NCBI GenBank assembly: GCA_026724425.1
Contig: JAIUCV010000352.1
Coordinates: forward strand, 310,001 to 374,000
Direction of reading: 5' to 3'
DNA from: Erythrophleum ivorense
Lineage: Eukaryota; Streptophyta; Magnoliopsida; Fabales; Fabaceae
Length of the DNA: 64,000 nt
This document shows positions 1 through 13,439 of the stretch, one piece after another. Made by a program: the position numbers and the translations under genes. The notes below the pieces were generated by a model. It saw nothing but the letters and a program-made list of their open reading frames with translations, was not told where the DNA came from and made no database searches. Every line of letters begins with the position of its first letter. Within the stretch, counting starts at the first letter, position 1.

Positions 1-3000
1 TGAGCATATAGAACTTTCTAACAAGTCAAAGATGGTATTTTTCATAACTCTATACGATATTTGATAAATTTTTTAAATTATTTTGTGTCGTATTATTCAT
101 ACTATCATAGCATAGATTTTTGGTCTTTTTAAGGGTCAAATAGATTCACTTTCATTTGAAATTTTTACATCATAAATTTTATATTATAAATTTTTTGTAG
201 ACACCTAATTTGCATAAATCAAAATTATATAGTGAAAATTGTGAATTTTTGAAGTTTGGCTTTTATTATGTCCAAAGAGGCCAAAATGAAATGTATGTCT
301 CCTTTATGCCTTTCAGTCTTGGAAAATGATTGTATGTGTTGAAACAAATGTGTCTATGGAATTTATGAATTAAGATGACAAGAAAATCTATTATAGGCCC
401 CTACATGCTTATTTGATGTATAAAATCGTATAAAACTGTGGCTAACGGTTTTGCTGCAAATTGGTTTCATTGCTATTTGAAGTAAAATGTATAAGAATGT
501 CCATATAGCATAGGTTATGACAAAGCTCACTCTGAAACTCCCACAAATAAGGATAAACAAGACCCCTTCTTTCGACCCTTTCCTTAGTATTTGACTATAG
601 GAATACAAGAGAAGAAACCACAAAGGCCAAAAAATGAAAGACAGAAGGAAAAAAGAAGCACCAAGTAAGTGATGGATGTATAGAATGCAAACAACCAAAC
701 AATGACTAAAAAAATCTCAAAGGGAGAAATATGCACTTAAATAGGTGCAGAAGTAAAGTAACCACCTAAAACACGGCCACTTAGATATGGAAATGTGTCA
801 AATACTGATCATTGCACCTTCTAATGCATTGTGTGACAAGACACCTAAAAAAATATCAAGGTTAGATGAACTTTGATAAAAGGAAAGAACATACTGAACT
901 CAAGCTCACCTAAAGACAAAGTAAAACCAACAATTCCACCTCGATGAAGACCTTCGTCATTCATGCATTGATGAACTTCAACTACACCGTTAGGAAACCA
1001 CCTTGTGAAAGTGAGTAGACTTCCAATCGTACTAGAAAATTGAGCATCTAGAAAATAATTCTAAGGCATAAGATCTTTCTATTTTTGACTCAAACAAACC
1101 AATGGAAAACTGCTACCTAAATAACACTCCACAAGGGGAAAAAAAGGGATTTCTAGTCTTAAAGAGATGGCGAAAGAATCCTAAAACACTCTTAATAGGC
1201 TGCCATGATAGATTGTATTTGGAGCAAATGCCATCCTTGAGGGCATCAAAAAGATTTAAGGAGCTAAACAAAAGGAGAGGAGATACCACAACTATTTTCA
1301 CAAATACTCCAATCATCACAAAGACACTCCACTACTTGAAAATTTGAAATTAAAGCTTAAATACATGCTTCTTCAAGTTTGCTTAACTCACAAGTTGACT
1401 AGCTAACTTGGGCGCAAGTGTTATGAGTGCCTTAAAAATCTAATATTCTCATAAGTCCAAAATGGTCTAGTCAACATTATTAGATCTAGTATTATTAGGG
1501 TAATCCCACTAATCTAAAGGAGCATAATAATAGCTAGCAAGGATTCCTAGTTATAAAAGAAAAATCGAGCCCAATTTAAACAAAGAAATCTTTTATAGTA
1601 TTCATCATCCCTCTTATTGCTTATCACTATATTTTGGAAGCACCAAACTGCCTCCTTTTCCCTTAAGCTAAGAGAGGGGGGAGGGGGGAAAGACTGGTAC
1701 TCTTAACATTCTCAAAACCACGTAATGCATTCTGATTATATTAAACTTTCTTGTATCTTTTTTACTATAACCTCAATACCCACACTTTCTTTTTTATTAT
1801 CATAACTTCAACACAATGATATATTCTATATAAAAAAATAATAGATTTGCGAAATATTATACTTTTTTTTTTGCCATATAAATATCATACTTTCAATAAA
1901 CATGAAATATCTAATTTAAAAAAATTGATATGAATTAAATATTAAAATATTAAATTTTGTAGAACGTTGTAAAATTTTTTTAAAAATACTTATGATAAAC
2001 TAAAATAAAAATATTGGATGTGTGACAAAATATAATTATTCTCGATAACATAAAATTTCACAAACTAAAACCTTTTAAAAATTTTAGATGTGAAACAAAT
2101 GCTTTCTTTTCTAAATTTGCGCCATTTACATCTCTCCTCATTTGTGATTTAAATTCTGATGATGTTGTCGCTGTTTTTGAGCAATGGTGCATAAATGAGG
2201 TGTCAGGAGCTATAGCACAGGGTCAACATATTAAAATGATTAAAATATTATCAATGCCGGTTAGTCTGAAGGGTAAGGGGCTTAGGTCACTTAAACAAGT
2301 TTGAGTTTGAACTTTGTGAATGCAGAAAATAGGCATGGGAAGAGTTTTGCCTTCGTAGTGGGTCTGACCCAACTTGAACAAGATTGTTTGTAAAACGGAC
2401 ATGTATATCTGTGGATTTCATCGAAAAAAATGATTAAAATATTTTTGACTATATTCAATGGTTCAAATATGTGTATACACACACAATTAAATTAGTATTT
2501 CAACATTTATAACTAATAATAATAAAATTTAATATATTTTTATTTAGGGATGCATTTAAATTTAAGAAAATATTTTTTTAATTTTACTAGTTTTTATATA
2601 ATTTTAATAATATTCATAAACTTTTATAAAGACAAAAATTATTGCATATCCTTGTAAAAATGAAAATGGAGAATATTTGTCCACCACGATGAAAAATAGG
2701 AATTGGAGGACAAGAAGAACCTCTCCACTTTTGCTTCACTACGTTGCCATCCTTGATAGATACTATTTTAAGGGAGATGTGAGTATCTTTTAAATTTTGA
2801 ATTTTGAAAAAAAAAATTAATATTATTTAAACTTAAATTTTCTAATAAACTTTAATAGGATTCAGAAAGAAGCGTATAAATTTAAATCTTAAATCTTTTC
2901 TTTTTAATATCTTATAATATCTACTTTTTTACTATCTAAAAATTTTAAAAATATATTTAGAAAAAGCAAGTAACTTTTTCTTCACCAATCAAGGCAAGTA

Positions 3001-5057
3001 GTTTTTGTGTATCTATTTGCGCGTGCGTTTTAAAGTAAGTAGTTGTTTTGTTTTTTTTTTTTTTTTGGTACATAAAGCAAGTTAAAAAATCAAATCGGAT
3101 AAATTGGTTTAACTTGTTGGACTGGAACTGATCCCCAGCCAATTCAATTGGCTTAGGAAACCAATTCATCAAATAACCAATTAAAAATTTATCAAATTAT
3201 CAAAAATCAATTAAATTAGTGAAAATTGAACTAGTTAAAAAACAATTTGCATCGGTCAGCAAAGTTTTTTTGATTTTTTATATTTTTTATATATAATATG
3301 ATAGTTTATCTTCAATAAATTTGATAAAATAAAAATAAAAAATATTACAGAAAAGAATGAGTTGAAATAAAAAGAAACTAAAAAAATAATATAAAAGAAA
3401 TAAAAAGCACATACTTAATTATTTTCATAACATTTCTCTTAAATATAAAAATATTTGGTTACAATTGTTATTTATTAATGATTAGTGGAATTTTAATATA
3501 ATTTAAAATTTTTAAAAATTAAATATTAAATACTTTTAACTTTTAATTATAGGTAATTTTTTAATTAAAAATAATTTTTTAAACATATTAAGAAATATTA
3601 AATTAATAATTAAATATTTAAAATTTTTTAATATTTATGTGTTATATTAAAATTTTAATATATAAAATTTTTAAAAAAATATATTTAATTATTACCAGTT
3701 CAACTATATTTTAATCAATAAATTGTAAACTATTTTATAAAATTAATAACTACTCTAATTTTAAAATTTTATAACTTTTAAATATGAATAACAACGCTGT
3801 ACAAGAAGTTGACAAATATCGATTTTGTATTAGCCTTTTTTTTTTCTTCCAGACAAAAGATAAATAAGGATAGAAATGTCAAAAGTGTTCCGCAAATGTT
3901 TTGACTTGAGACGCTCTACGATGCATAGATGTTGTAATTTAGATATTCATGGCATTAGTTAATACATATTGAGCAATGATATAATTGAAATACAATTAGA
4001 AAATAGAAAAAAAAAGTATAAAAACAGAGAATACTCACATGACATAAAGTACTATTTTATAAAATTAATAATATTACATTTTGCTTAAGTGTATATTTGT
4101 TTCATATTCATATAAAAAACTGATATTCTATTTGTTAAACACATTTGATTCTTTTATCTCATTTTGCTTGCTGTTAACGCTTAGTTCGGATGCTGTCATA
4201 ATTATTATTCCTAAGGCATAACGTATGGGCAAAAGGTTTGGCCACAACTGACGGCTTCAAATACAAACTTCGACTTTGTCAAATCCATTTACAAAGGATT
4301 TTCCTTTTCTTTTGTTTTCAAAATTTGCGTAGGATTCGGCAATCACTTGACCTTCTGCTACCGTTAATAGGGCGCCAAGTGGTTGGTTCTAGTTTATGTT
4401 TCGATAACTGCGAATCTATTATAATCACATTCAGATGTAGCAATCAACGAACAAGTCTTCATTATTCCACTCTAGTGTAAAAATGGTGGATGGCGTACCT
4501 GAAGAATGTTTCTTGTATTCCGCGATGGAATCGAGTAAAATAGCAAATGGGCCACTTAATAAATTCGTCACTTTTATTTGTCAAGTTAGAGGAGCAAATA
4601 CAGTAATTAACTTAGTAAAATTATTTCGGCACTTAATTTTATTAAGGGCTTCGCCAATGAAACTCTAATTGAGTCTATTAAAAGTTTTCTTCAAATTCAC
4701 TTTAATAGCCATAAATCCTGGCTTGTCTTTTATTTTTCCCATTATGTGAAAAAGTTCCTAAGCAATAGCAATGTTTTTTAAAAAAAAAAATTTTGCCCAA
4801 CACAAAACTAGATTGATAAAAAGAGACGTGCTCAGAGATAAAAGGCGTTTAATGAGACAATCATTTTAGTCAGCATCTTATAGATCAAATTGCGAAGAGG
4901 TATCGGTTTAAATTGATTCGCTTGTCCATTTTGGGGAAGAAAAATATATTTGTTTCATTGATCTCCTTGATTTTCACAAGATTCCTCCATAAATCTTTAA
5001 CAAATTATTTGACACTCTCGACCACCATATTTGAAAAAATTAATTTTTATAGTTGCT
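1..5057. other. AT-rich intergenic DNA without a supported gene
   Basis: I see no coding region here. Open frames are short (at most 111 codons), low in complexity and lack recognisable domains. Stretches around 1780-2080, 2480-2640 and 3260-3780 are extremely AT-rich with many poly-A and poly-T runs, as in plant intergenic or matrix-attachment-like DNA. A segment at about 4140-4690 is less AT-rich and carries two adjacent short + frames (4238-4480 and 4483-4668), but neither resembles a family I know. A purine-rich GGGG tract lies near 1674-1690. Confidence 0.6.
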
Positions 5058-6738
5058 TGTCACATCTAATAATTATTTAATTAAGATTATTAGAAGAATA
5101 AATTTTATTATGAAATTATAAAAAAATAATTTAAATTAAGACTTTAATTAATTAATTTAAAAATGTAGTAAATTGTCCTAAAAAATTTATTAGAGTCTAT
5201 TTACCATAAAATTTAATTAAATAGAGTTAGAAATAATTTTTAAACATGAGGCTCCTTATTTCTTTTAATTTTGGACTTGAAACTCAACACTCATTATTCA
5301 AATTAGTTGAAACACTAAAGCCCATTAAGAACTAGCCCAAAAATGCTAAACTTAAGCCCTAAGCACTTAGCCTTATTTCATTTCACTCTTTTTCCAACTC
5401 ACACAAACACATGCACAAGAGGGAGAGAGAGACACTAGGAAGAAGAAGAAGAACAACTGAACTTTTAGGCTTACAAAAGGAGGAAGGGGAAAAAGTTGGC
5501 CTAGGTAATTTTAGAAAAATTTCATCTTTTCCTCTTTTTTTTTTTCATTTTGGTCTGAATGGTTTTATGATATGGTTTCTGTTTATTGAACCGTAAAGTT
5601 ACATATTTGAAAATTTTAGGGTTGTTTTGAGTGAAGAAGTTAAAGGAGAAGTGAAGCCACAATTTTGTTAAGTATTTCCCCTCCATCTATGGTTATTTTT
5701 TTTCTCAAATCTTATCTTGAATCTTGAGTTGTTGTTTGGTTCTATGTGCAAAAATATGAAGACCTAATTGGAAAGCTAGGAGTTTGATGCGTGAAATTGA
5801 GGATTTGCAACCTTAAAAAACTTAGTAAGGCTTAAGTTGTCCACTTGAATGTACCAATAGTTAGTAGGAAGCAAAAAGCATCTCTATGAGGTACCCAATG
5901 TTTAATTCTAACCATATTTGTTTTGAGAAAAAAAAACATATTAAGGGTTTGTATATATATATATATATATATATTTAATGTTATGAATATGTTTGACTAC
6001 TAGATTTGTGGATTCTTGTGGATCGTAAATAATGTCTTGACTACTTGTAGAGTCTTGGATAGTGCTTAGTTATAGGACTAGTTACTGTGAATGTGCCCCT
6101 TCAAAGTTATTGCCCCATGAGAGTTATTGTATCTAATTACTAGTATGGGATAGTAATTGAACTATAGTCAAACTTGCTTATTGAAATTTTGCATGCATTA
6201 TTTATTATGTGATTTTAATATGTAAAGTATGAAGGTTGGTTACTCTATTTAATGTGTATGGATTTTTATACTAGTTACTGAGATTTTATATCTCATCATA
6301 CTTATAGACTACACTTTTTAGGTGAAGGATCTTTTAGTGGCAAGGGGATGTAATCAAAGTTTTGATAGTAGTATTTTAGCTTTGTTTAGATTTCAGTACC
6401 TTGCTTTTTGTAAATGAATGGTTGTAATTACTAGGATTTGCATATATGTTTACTTTAGTGTAACTTACCATGATGCATTTGGCTTTGCTGAGTGTAGGAA
6501 TTCTTGTGTTGTATAAGTGGGAATTTGATGTATAGTTTAGACACATTTTTTATTCTTTTGTATATGGATGATTGGTGTAAACATAATTCATGTGTAAATT
6601 GGAAAGTATAGTTACTTTGGCAATGCAATCTTATCTTTTTATCTCCTCTTGGTTATGGTTATTATGGAGTAGTAGCTTGTGGGTGTATGAATGCTCTTAA
6701 ATGTGTTGTTGAAGTTTTGGTTGAGTTAGGGATGATTT
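5058..6738 (+). mobile_element. LTR of Ty3/gypsy type, family F, left part
   Basis: It opens with TGTCACATCT followed by an ATTTAATTAAG-like stretch, close to the opening of the B-family LTR at 22379. Inside it shares blocks with B: the TAGTATGGGATAGTAAT block near 6140 and the TTACTGAGATTTTATATCTCAT block near 6275. The region at 5380-5470 (GA-rich leader) looks like the transcribed leader of such LTRs, so the 61-codon open frame at 5411 is not taken as a gene. The LTR is cut at 6738 by a copia-type solo LTR and continues at 8407. Its right end and target duplication could not be fixed. Confidence 0.6.
5952..5974. repeat. (TA)n microsatellite
   Basis: Uninterrupted TA run of about 11 units inside the F-family LTR. 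Confidence 0.95.
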
Positions 6739-8401
6739 TGTTGGAAATTCAAGGACATACAGCGAAAAATTAAAATCTCGAATCCCTTCCCATAAATCTA
6801 TCAATATTGTTTAAATCGAGCAGATTTAGAAATATTTATCTTTTTTTGTCGGATCTTAGGAACTGATATACAGATCTGCTTCCTTTATCGGTATCCACAC
6901 AAACGATTGTTCAACTTAAACGGCATGCTAACGCCTCTTACCAACGTCTGTACACCTTCTTGGTAGAGAAGACATTCTCTCTTTCTATCTCTAGGCGTCT
7001 GTACGCCATCTGTATAGTATCCGTATGCCGTTCATATGCTTTCTCTGTCTAGGGTTTTTCTTTTGTTTTGTAGTTCTAGGAAACCCAAGCCTCCTACTTT
7101 TTTATAGAGGTATTTTATTAGGGTTTCAGATATATTTGATTAATTTAAAATATATTATTTTAAATCAAATCAAATTTGAATTAAATAGATTAGTTTAAAT
7201 TTAAGTCTATCTAATACATTTAAAATGTTAACTAATTATTTAATATAAATCTAGAACTTAATTTAAATTTAATTTATCTCATAAATTAAATTAAAATTAT
7301 CATATTAGTTTAAATTTAAATCTATCATATAGATTTGAATTTAAAACTAATTGATTTAAATTAATTAAAAGATATATATATATTTTTTGAATATAAATAT
7401 ATATATTTTAAATTTTATAAATTATATATATCAAATATATATTTATTTATGTATAAAATTCTTTCACCTTAGATTGAATGTGACATTCATTGAGTTTAGA
7501 CGTAATTTTAGATTCAATGAATTTGGACATTTTAGCTCGAGTTGACTCGTTCTTATATATGACCCTTTAAGCCCATATGATGTTAGCAGTGAGCTAATAA
7601 CATTATTTGACCTACAAATCACAAGTGATCTCTAGCAAGACATTGTGACTATCCAAATCATATAGAGATTGGTGATCTGATGCAACCTGTCATATAACCT
7701 TATCACATCCATTTTGTTACATGATATCTAGATCAAGTATGAGGCATGGAAATGTCATCCTCTTCTTACTTGATCGTTGCTTTCTCAATCTACGTGTAAA
7801 CGGATAGTACAAATGAAAACTCTTCCATTTGAGCACGGCTATGCATTTCTCAGTCTCACTCATTGAGGGGCTTAGAGATATCTCTCTATTAATCAAAGGG
7901 ACAAATCCTATCTTGACTACTTATCTTCTTCTACATAAATTCCATTATACCCGATTATAACCTTTATGATCACCCGATTAAAGATAACTTTTAACTATGC
8001 CAAAAAATAGTATTCCTCATGTTGAAAACTATGGTGATCTCAAGTCTAAAGGCTCGGTGACACAGTTATACATAAGATACGCTTATGACTTAATCCATAT
8101 AGTTATCTCATGGCAGGTCGATCCAGCATTTTATTCCCTAACAGATGCCTATGATTTTAATTCGTATATTTATACATGATTAACATATAATCATCAATCA
8201 AAATCATACTAGTATTGGTTTATCATCATTCCCATAATGATGATCGACTAGGGATATTTAGGATAACTAATATGATTTATCTAAGGACATTATTATATAA
8301 AACATGCAAAAATATAATAATGTAATAAAAGAAAACTCTTATTTCTTAATAAAGTACAATGTTTGCAATGTAATGATTAGCTTAGGGGACAATCTCCAAC
8401 A
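6739..8401 (+). mobile_element. Solo LTR, Ty1/copia type, 1663 bp
   Basis: It starts TGTTGGAAATTC and ends CAATCTCCAACA, so the termini form the TGTTGGA...TCCAACA inverted pair common in Ty1/copia LTRs. It is flanked by a perfect 5-bp target duplication, GATTT (6734-6738 and 8402-8406). There is no primer site, gag or pol inside or beside it, so this is a solo LTR left after recombination between two LTRs, or a very short derivative. It lies inside the F-family LTR. The 60-codon frame at 7997 is chance. The copia assignment rests on the termini only. Confidence 0.85.
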
Positions 8402-8406
8402 GATTT

Positions 8407-8990
8407 GTCATTGCATCTTTTGAATTGGACTAAATGACTTGGGGAGTCATTGGGTCAAACTATGATCCATTAGGAGTTAAGCCTTTGTTATACTTGTTTC
8501 AAAAGATTTTAACCATTTGAAATATGTCTGGAAAGTATTTGCCATGAAAAGTTTGGTAGTTTATCCTTTATACAAAGTTTGGATTAGTAGTACTGATACA
8601 ATCACTCGACTGGATGAGGCTAGTGGTCAACTAGTTATACGTTAAATTAGACCAATTGCATTTTGTGAGAACCAGTCAACCAAGTGTAGGATACCAGTCA
8701 ACTATTGAGGCTACCAATAAGAGCTATCAATCCTATAAATATCTAGTCGATCACTCATTAGTAAACAGTTAACCAAGTACTACCAACCAGTCAATTATTT
8801 TTTGGAAGTAGTCGACTAATTGCTGCAAGACCAACAACTTGTTTTTAAGTAAACATCCAAGCATTCCAAGGCCTTTTAAAGGAGATATTAGGGATTCCAT
8901 AGGATATTAGAAAGAAACATAATCATATGTTTGGCTTATAAACACCATAGAAAACTTATAAATAAGTTTAAGTCAATCACAACCTAGAAA
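8407..8990 (+). mobile_element. F-family LTR, right part, with GTCGAC/GTCAAC array
   Basis: Continuation of the LTR that begins at 5058, after the copia insertion. Between about 8606 and 8825 it carries seven or more copies of a short palindrome-like word (ACTCGACTGG, CCAGTCAACC, CCAGTCAACT, CTAGTCGATC, TAGTCGACTA and others). This sits at the same relative place as the CCGCGG array of the B LTR. The right terminus is uncertain. Confidence 0.45.
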
Positions 8991-9547
8991 TGGTTAATTA
9001 GAACTTGGTACTCAAGCAATTGGACTAATTAATGTCATTCTTTGATTGTGAAGTCAGAGGTTTAAATTTGCTCACATTTCCAATGGCTATATAATAGGAT
9101 TTAGATTTCAAGAAAGATTTATTATATTGTTATAAATTAAAACCTTGCAATTTAGCTTATTTATTAAATAAGATGTTACACATCTCACGATAGGTCCTTC
9201 TAATTTTTTAAGCAAAAGCAACATTCTTAATACTCGCCTAAGCCTCCTTGTCAATAGTAGGCCACATGGTTTGACCATCACACCACCCTCAAGACTCAAT
9301 TCTTCTTTAAAAAGAGATTTATAAAAATTAACTAAATTGTTTTGTAGGACTATTTGTGTCTTTCTAATGCTTTTGTTTTGTAAGACTATTTGTGTATACT
9401 TAAGCTATCATACACGCTAATATATATATTCTACATGTTCTGATGGTTTTTATGTACAAGATGGAAGGTTAAGGTGCTTAGTCTTCTTATATTGCTTATT
9501 GGATTTGCTTTAGTGTTTATTTTGAGAAATGGTTTTGCTTGATGATG
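8991..9547. other. Unassigned intergenic stretch
   Basis: I see no gene, RNA or clear repeat boundary here. The 63-codon frame on the - strand at 9108-9299 lacks any recognisable domain. Part of this stretch may still belong to the F LTR. Confidence 0.5.
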
Positions 9548-9755
9548 TATTTACCCCTTTTTGATTCCCAATAACTTTAAACTTTCAATCAATAAAAGTG
9601 GAGGTTTGAGGCATATCGACAATACTTTTTACCCCTATTTTGTATATAGTTAGTGTAGGATATGGTTGTGTTTGGTGATGCATTTACCTTTCTTTAATCC
9701 TCATTGACTTCAAGCTTCCAATCAATGGAAATGGAGGGTTTTTAAGACATATAAA
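9548..9755 (+). repeat. Degenerate tandem repeat, left part (unit about 130 bp)
   Basis: Two units are visible, starting near 9548 and 9680. Each has the order: dinucleotide ATGCATTTA-like start, CTTTAATCCCCAATGACTT-like block, CAAGCTTCCAATCAATGGAA-like block, a GTGGAGGG purine block, then GACAATACTTTTT and GCCTATTTTG-like blocks. The second unit is interrupted at 9755 by a solo LTR and resumes at 12034 with its next expected block. Confidence 0.75.
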
Positions 9756-11380
9756 TGTAATGGTCTGAAAAAAAGAAAAATGGGGAAAGGGGGGTTATTT
9801 TTTTTAATGTATCTTATTCCCTCATTATTTTATCTAATTCCTTTCTTCTCTCCTCCTTTTCCTTATTATTCTCCCTTCCTCAGCACAGCTACCTGACGTT
9901 CCTCTCTCTCATACGCGCAGCTCTGTCTCTCTGGTATGAAGCCCACTTCTCCCTCTCCAACGCAGTTGCTGTTTTCTCCCTGGTCTACGAAGCTCCCCCG
10001 ATGTTGTACTGGTCTCCTCGCGCCACCTCACTACCGGTATGTGGGTTGGGAAATGTGAGTTGGTTCGAAGTTTTGCAACCTGCGGTGAGCTCCATTTTTC
10101 TGTTCCTTCTTCATTCCTATAGCTAGGTTCATTAGTTTCACTCTTCCTTTCCATTTTTTTCGGCATACCTAAGCTTGGTAGAGTGATAAAGGGAGTTGGA
10201 GCTCTTGCCTTGTTGGGTTAGCCGAAAAATGGAAGGAAAAATTAGGGATTTTGGAATGAGGCTTCATAAGTAGGTTAATCTTGCATAAATCTTCAATTTA
10301 ATTCCCTAGAAATGATTTTGAAACTCAGATGATGCAATGGGTAATGTTATAAGAAAGGTTAAGTTAAAAAGGGAATTTTGTGAGTAGTGGATGAGTCATA
10401 GAATGGGAAAAACAAACTGGTTAGGACATTTTGTTGAATAAACAAATGCTCAATATTGTTGTTCTGAGTTTACTTATTGATTTGGCAAGTTGATGCTGGT
10501 AGGGAGCTCTGTGGACCTTGATGATTGCAAGGAGTTAAAGTTGAAGAGGAACAAATACCTGTTAGCTCTTAACATCATAGTGAGTAGATAATGACTTCAA
10601 TAATTTATGTGCCCTCCTCTATTACTATATATATATATATATATCCTACATGTAATGGATAGTCTGAAGTCTATATGGTGCCATGGAATAGAAGAGTAAC
10701 TTATGATTTGTGAGGGGTGAATGCAGGGTTCTTATATGACCTTGTCCTATACTCTTCCCTATATGGAGGGAATTCCATGAGAAAATTTAATTATTCATGA
10801 TTCATAAATTAGGGAGCGAGATGTGTTATAGAATTTATCAAGCATGGTTATTAACCGATCGTTGGCAAGATCTGGATTGCGTTATGAATTAAATGATTGG
10901 AGTTCTCTATACTCTTCAAAGATTATATAATATATGTATATATATATATTGTTGTAACAATACTTCATAATAATAATTTATATATATATATATATGTATA
11001 CATAAACATGTATGATTTTTTTGATCAATCCGTAAAAACCGTTTGTTCTTTTTTTTAAGCATCATCTTAACTTATTTGGATAGATTAGTAGGCATTTAAT
11101 TAATTACGGATATGATGATCTATGTTGGTATTTAACTATCCAATTTGTTCTTTTCTTTCTTTTTCTTTTTGTCTTCTTTTCATTTCCCTTTAAACTATAA
11201 TGCTTTATTCACTTATTGAATGGGAGTCTCCTACTTGCCCTTAAGTTTTAGGTGTCATGCATTAATTATCTCGTCCAGTTGTGATAACAAATGAGTCTTG
11301 TTTATATTATTTGGCCTTATTGTGTGTGGGTACTAGATCTTGGTAACCTAGTGTTTAATGTAAGATTTGGAATGGAGAAG

Positions 11381-11550
11381 GAGCTACCCGTTAAATGTAG
11401 CCACTCGTAAAAAAGGTAAGGAGCTGCCAATGAGGTGAAGCCTCCCCAGAGACTTAACTATAACATGTGCTAGTAGTGGAAAATGAGCTACCCGTTAGGT
11501 GTAGCCACCCCTAGGGGGTAAGGAGCTGCCAACGAGGCAAAGCCGCCATT
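11381..11550 (+). repeat. 104-bp tandem duplication inside LTR E
   Basis: The block GAGCTACCCGTTARRTGTAG occurs at 11381 and again at 11485. Each is followed about 40 bp on by a GGAGCTGCCAAYGAGG block. The spacing between copies is 104 bp. Confidence 0.8.
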
Positions 11551-11765
11551 AACAATGGTTAATCTAGCTGTTTTTTATTATTATTGAAATTATTTATCTA
11601 CTCACTGAGTGCAATTCACTCTTTTGAATTTTAATTTTTTAGATAATACTGTTAGATTTGACCCGCCTCCTCCATCCGAGTAGATAGAGACATCGCATTA
11701 GTGAGCCCTGTCTTCGGATCTCAATGGTAAGGCAATTTTGTTGTGATAATTTTGTTGGTTGATTG

Positions 11766-11766
<1 letters not shown>

Positions 11767-11809
<43 letters not shown>
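11767..11809. repeat. (TA)n microsatellite, about 21 units
   Basis: Perfect TA run near the right end of LTR E; the longest simple repeat in the window. Confidence 0.97.
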
Positions 11810-11811
<2 letters not shown>

Positions 11812-12033
11812 AATTCAACTTTGTTTTAATGAATAGGATTTCCCCCTTCCCTGGTGATTCTTTTGTTTTTCTGGGTATATTGATTCTAAGGGGAAGGCTT
11901 GAAGCTCCCCTTATTGTTTTCTTTTCTTTTGCTAGAATTTAGCTGTTGTATAAATATGTCATTAGTTAGGCTTACGAGTTTAGGCATTACTTGCCTTCCG
12001 AGCCAGTCACCCCTTCCGTTTTGGGGCGTGACA

Positions 12034-13439
12034 ATAAATGACACTTTTTTGCCTCTATTTTGCCTATGATTTTAATCACTATTGTTAAAATCACAATTTA
12101 GCATGTAAAAAAGTACATGTTTGCAAGTGCAGGTACCCATTTCATGTTGCCTAGCTTGCAAACTCGAAAGCTAAAGAAATTGCTAAAAAAACTTACCTAG
12201 AAACATAAAATCATAGCAGAATCATGAGTTGGAGGGCACTTGAATGAGTTCAGTTAACTACTTGATAATGGGAGGATATTGGCTCTTTTTCTCACTTTTT
12301 TTCTTATAAACACTATATCCCATTTCAAGCCAAGCCTATAGAAAGAAAAAATCTTAGTTTTCATAAGTTAGAGGCTTCAATTGACACTATGTTTGCTTCC
12401 ATTCTTGCACAAAAAATAGCAATGTTCTTTACCTATTTCACAATAACAACAAAGTTCCATTGAAGCTAAAAGAAAAAGGCAGAAAAAAAGAAAGACTAAG
12501 AAGTAGAAAGAAAGTGATTCACATTTTTTGTTGTATTTTTCATTTTTATGTGATTTTGATTGTATGTCCCAATTCTTCTCTAAAGTTGTATGCTTGTGCA
12601 TTGTGCAACACAATTTTTAATTTTTCATGTTTATGCTTGTATTGGTTGTTTACATATATAGCATCTTGTTTCCATCTAATTTGTGATGTGGTCCTAATTT
12701 GTGAGGAAAAGCAAAAAAGCTTAAGTTGTGAATTGTTTGTTGGAGGCTATAGTTTTGGACCTATGAGCCTCACTGTAGTTTATAACCAATTATGGCATCA
12801 CATATTTCTTCCAACCTCTTACACGCGTGTGCACATATGTGTGTGTGTGTGTATACTAAACTTTATTCAATAATAATGCATATCTTTTCAATGCTTTTAT
12901 GCTTGGACACACCTTTTTAATATTTAATTAATTATTTTTATCACAATTAATAATTTATAAATAAATATTAATTAATTACTCTTTTTTAATGATAAATTGT
13001 ATTGGTTGGTATATTTTATTCTTATAAGTAAGTAACTTTGTTTTTTGCATTGGTGATCATATATGAATATGTTTTTTTTTAATCTCAAAGTTTTTGTTAA
13101 CTACTTGGTTGAATGGTTAATATACTGAATTGAATATGTCTTTGAGTGCAAGTGGGGAAGTTTGGGGGAAAACAAAGTTGTTATTGCAAGGGAAAACTAT
13201 CCTAGTAATAGGTCTAATAGAGGGTGGAAACATGGAAAGAATGTTAATATGAATGCTAAAAGAGTGTTTGTATAATTTTATATTTTAACAATGTAATTAT
13301 ATATTTCAATAGTTATTTATTAGCAAAAGTAAACTCTTACGAGTTTACAATATCGGTCTACATTACCAGTTCACTTTCCCTTTATGAGTTTGCCTAAACT
13401 TGCAAGTTCGACAATCTTAGTTTTAATGTTAGAATTATT
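12034..13439. other. Tandem-repeat remnant followed by an unassigned 1.3-kb stretch
   Basis: The first 40 or so bases continue the repeat unit cut by LTR E. From about 12075 to 13385 the repeat stops, then resumes at 13440, so the intervening DNA is probably another insertion. I could not identify its ends. It contains a (GT)n run at 12837-12853 and a perfect palindrome GTAAACTCTTACGAGTTTAC near 13330. The 137-codon + frame at 12460-12873 is rich in Cys, Phe and Lys with no domain and is not called a gene. Confidence 0.5.

Larger units (their letters stand above)
9756..12033 (+). mobile_element. Solo LTR, family E, 2278 bp
   Basis: It starts TGTAATGGTCTG and ends GGGGCGTGACA, flanked by a perfect 5-bp duplication ATAAA (9751-9755 and 12034-12038). 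The interrupted tandem-repeat unit continues directly on the other side, which confirms both ends. There is no internal domain, so it is a solo LTR. It holds a CT-rich leader-like segment at 9830-9990, TA microsatellites and an internal 104-bp duplication at 11381. The open frame on the - strand at 9909-10166 is read across this leader and is not regarded as a gene. Confidence 0.88.

Noticed and set aside
363..698. 111-codon frame on the - strand
   Set aside because: Low-complexity, aromatic-rich frame in AT-rich DNA; no domain, no splice or promoter context.
4238..4668. Two adjacent + frames of 80 and 61 codons
   Set aside because: The segment is more complex than its surroundings, but the frames match no family I know and show no exon signals; left as unassigned.
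9909..10166. 85-codon - frame rich in Arg, Glu and Thr
   Set aside because: It lies wholly inside the leader-like part of solo LTR E.
12460..12873. 137-codon + frame
   Set aside because: Poly-basic start then Cys/Phe/Ile-rich tail, ends in a GT repeat; no recognisable domain.
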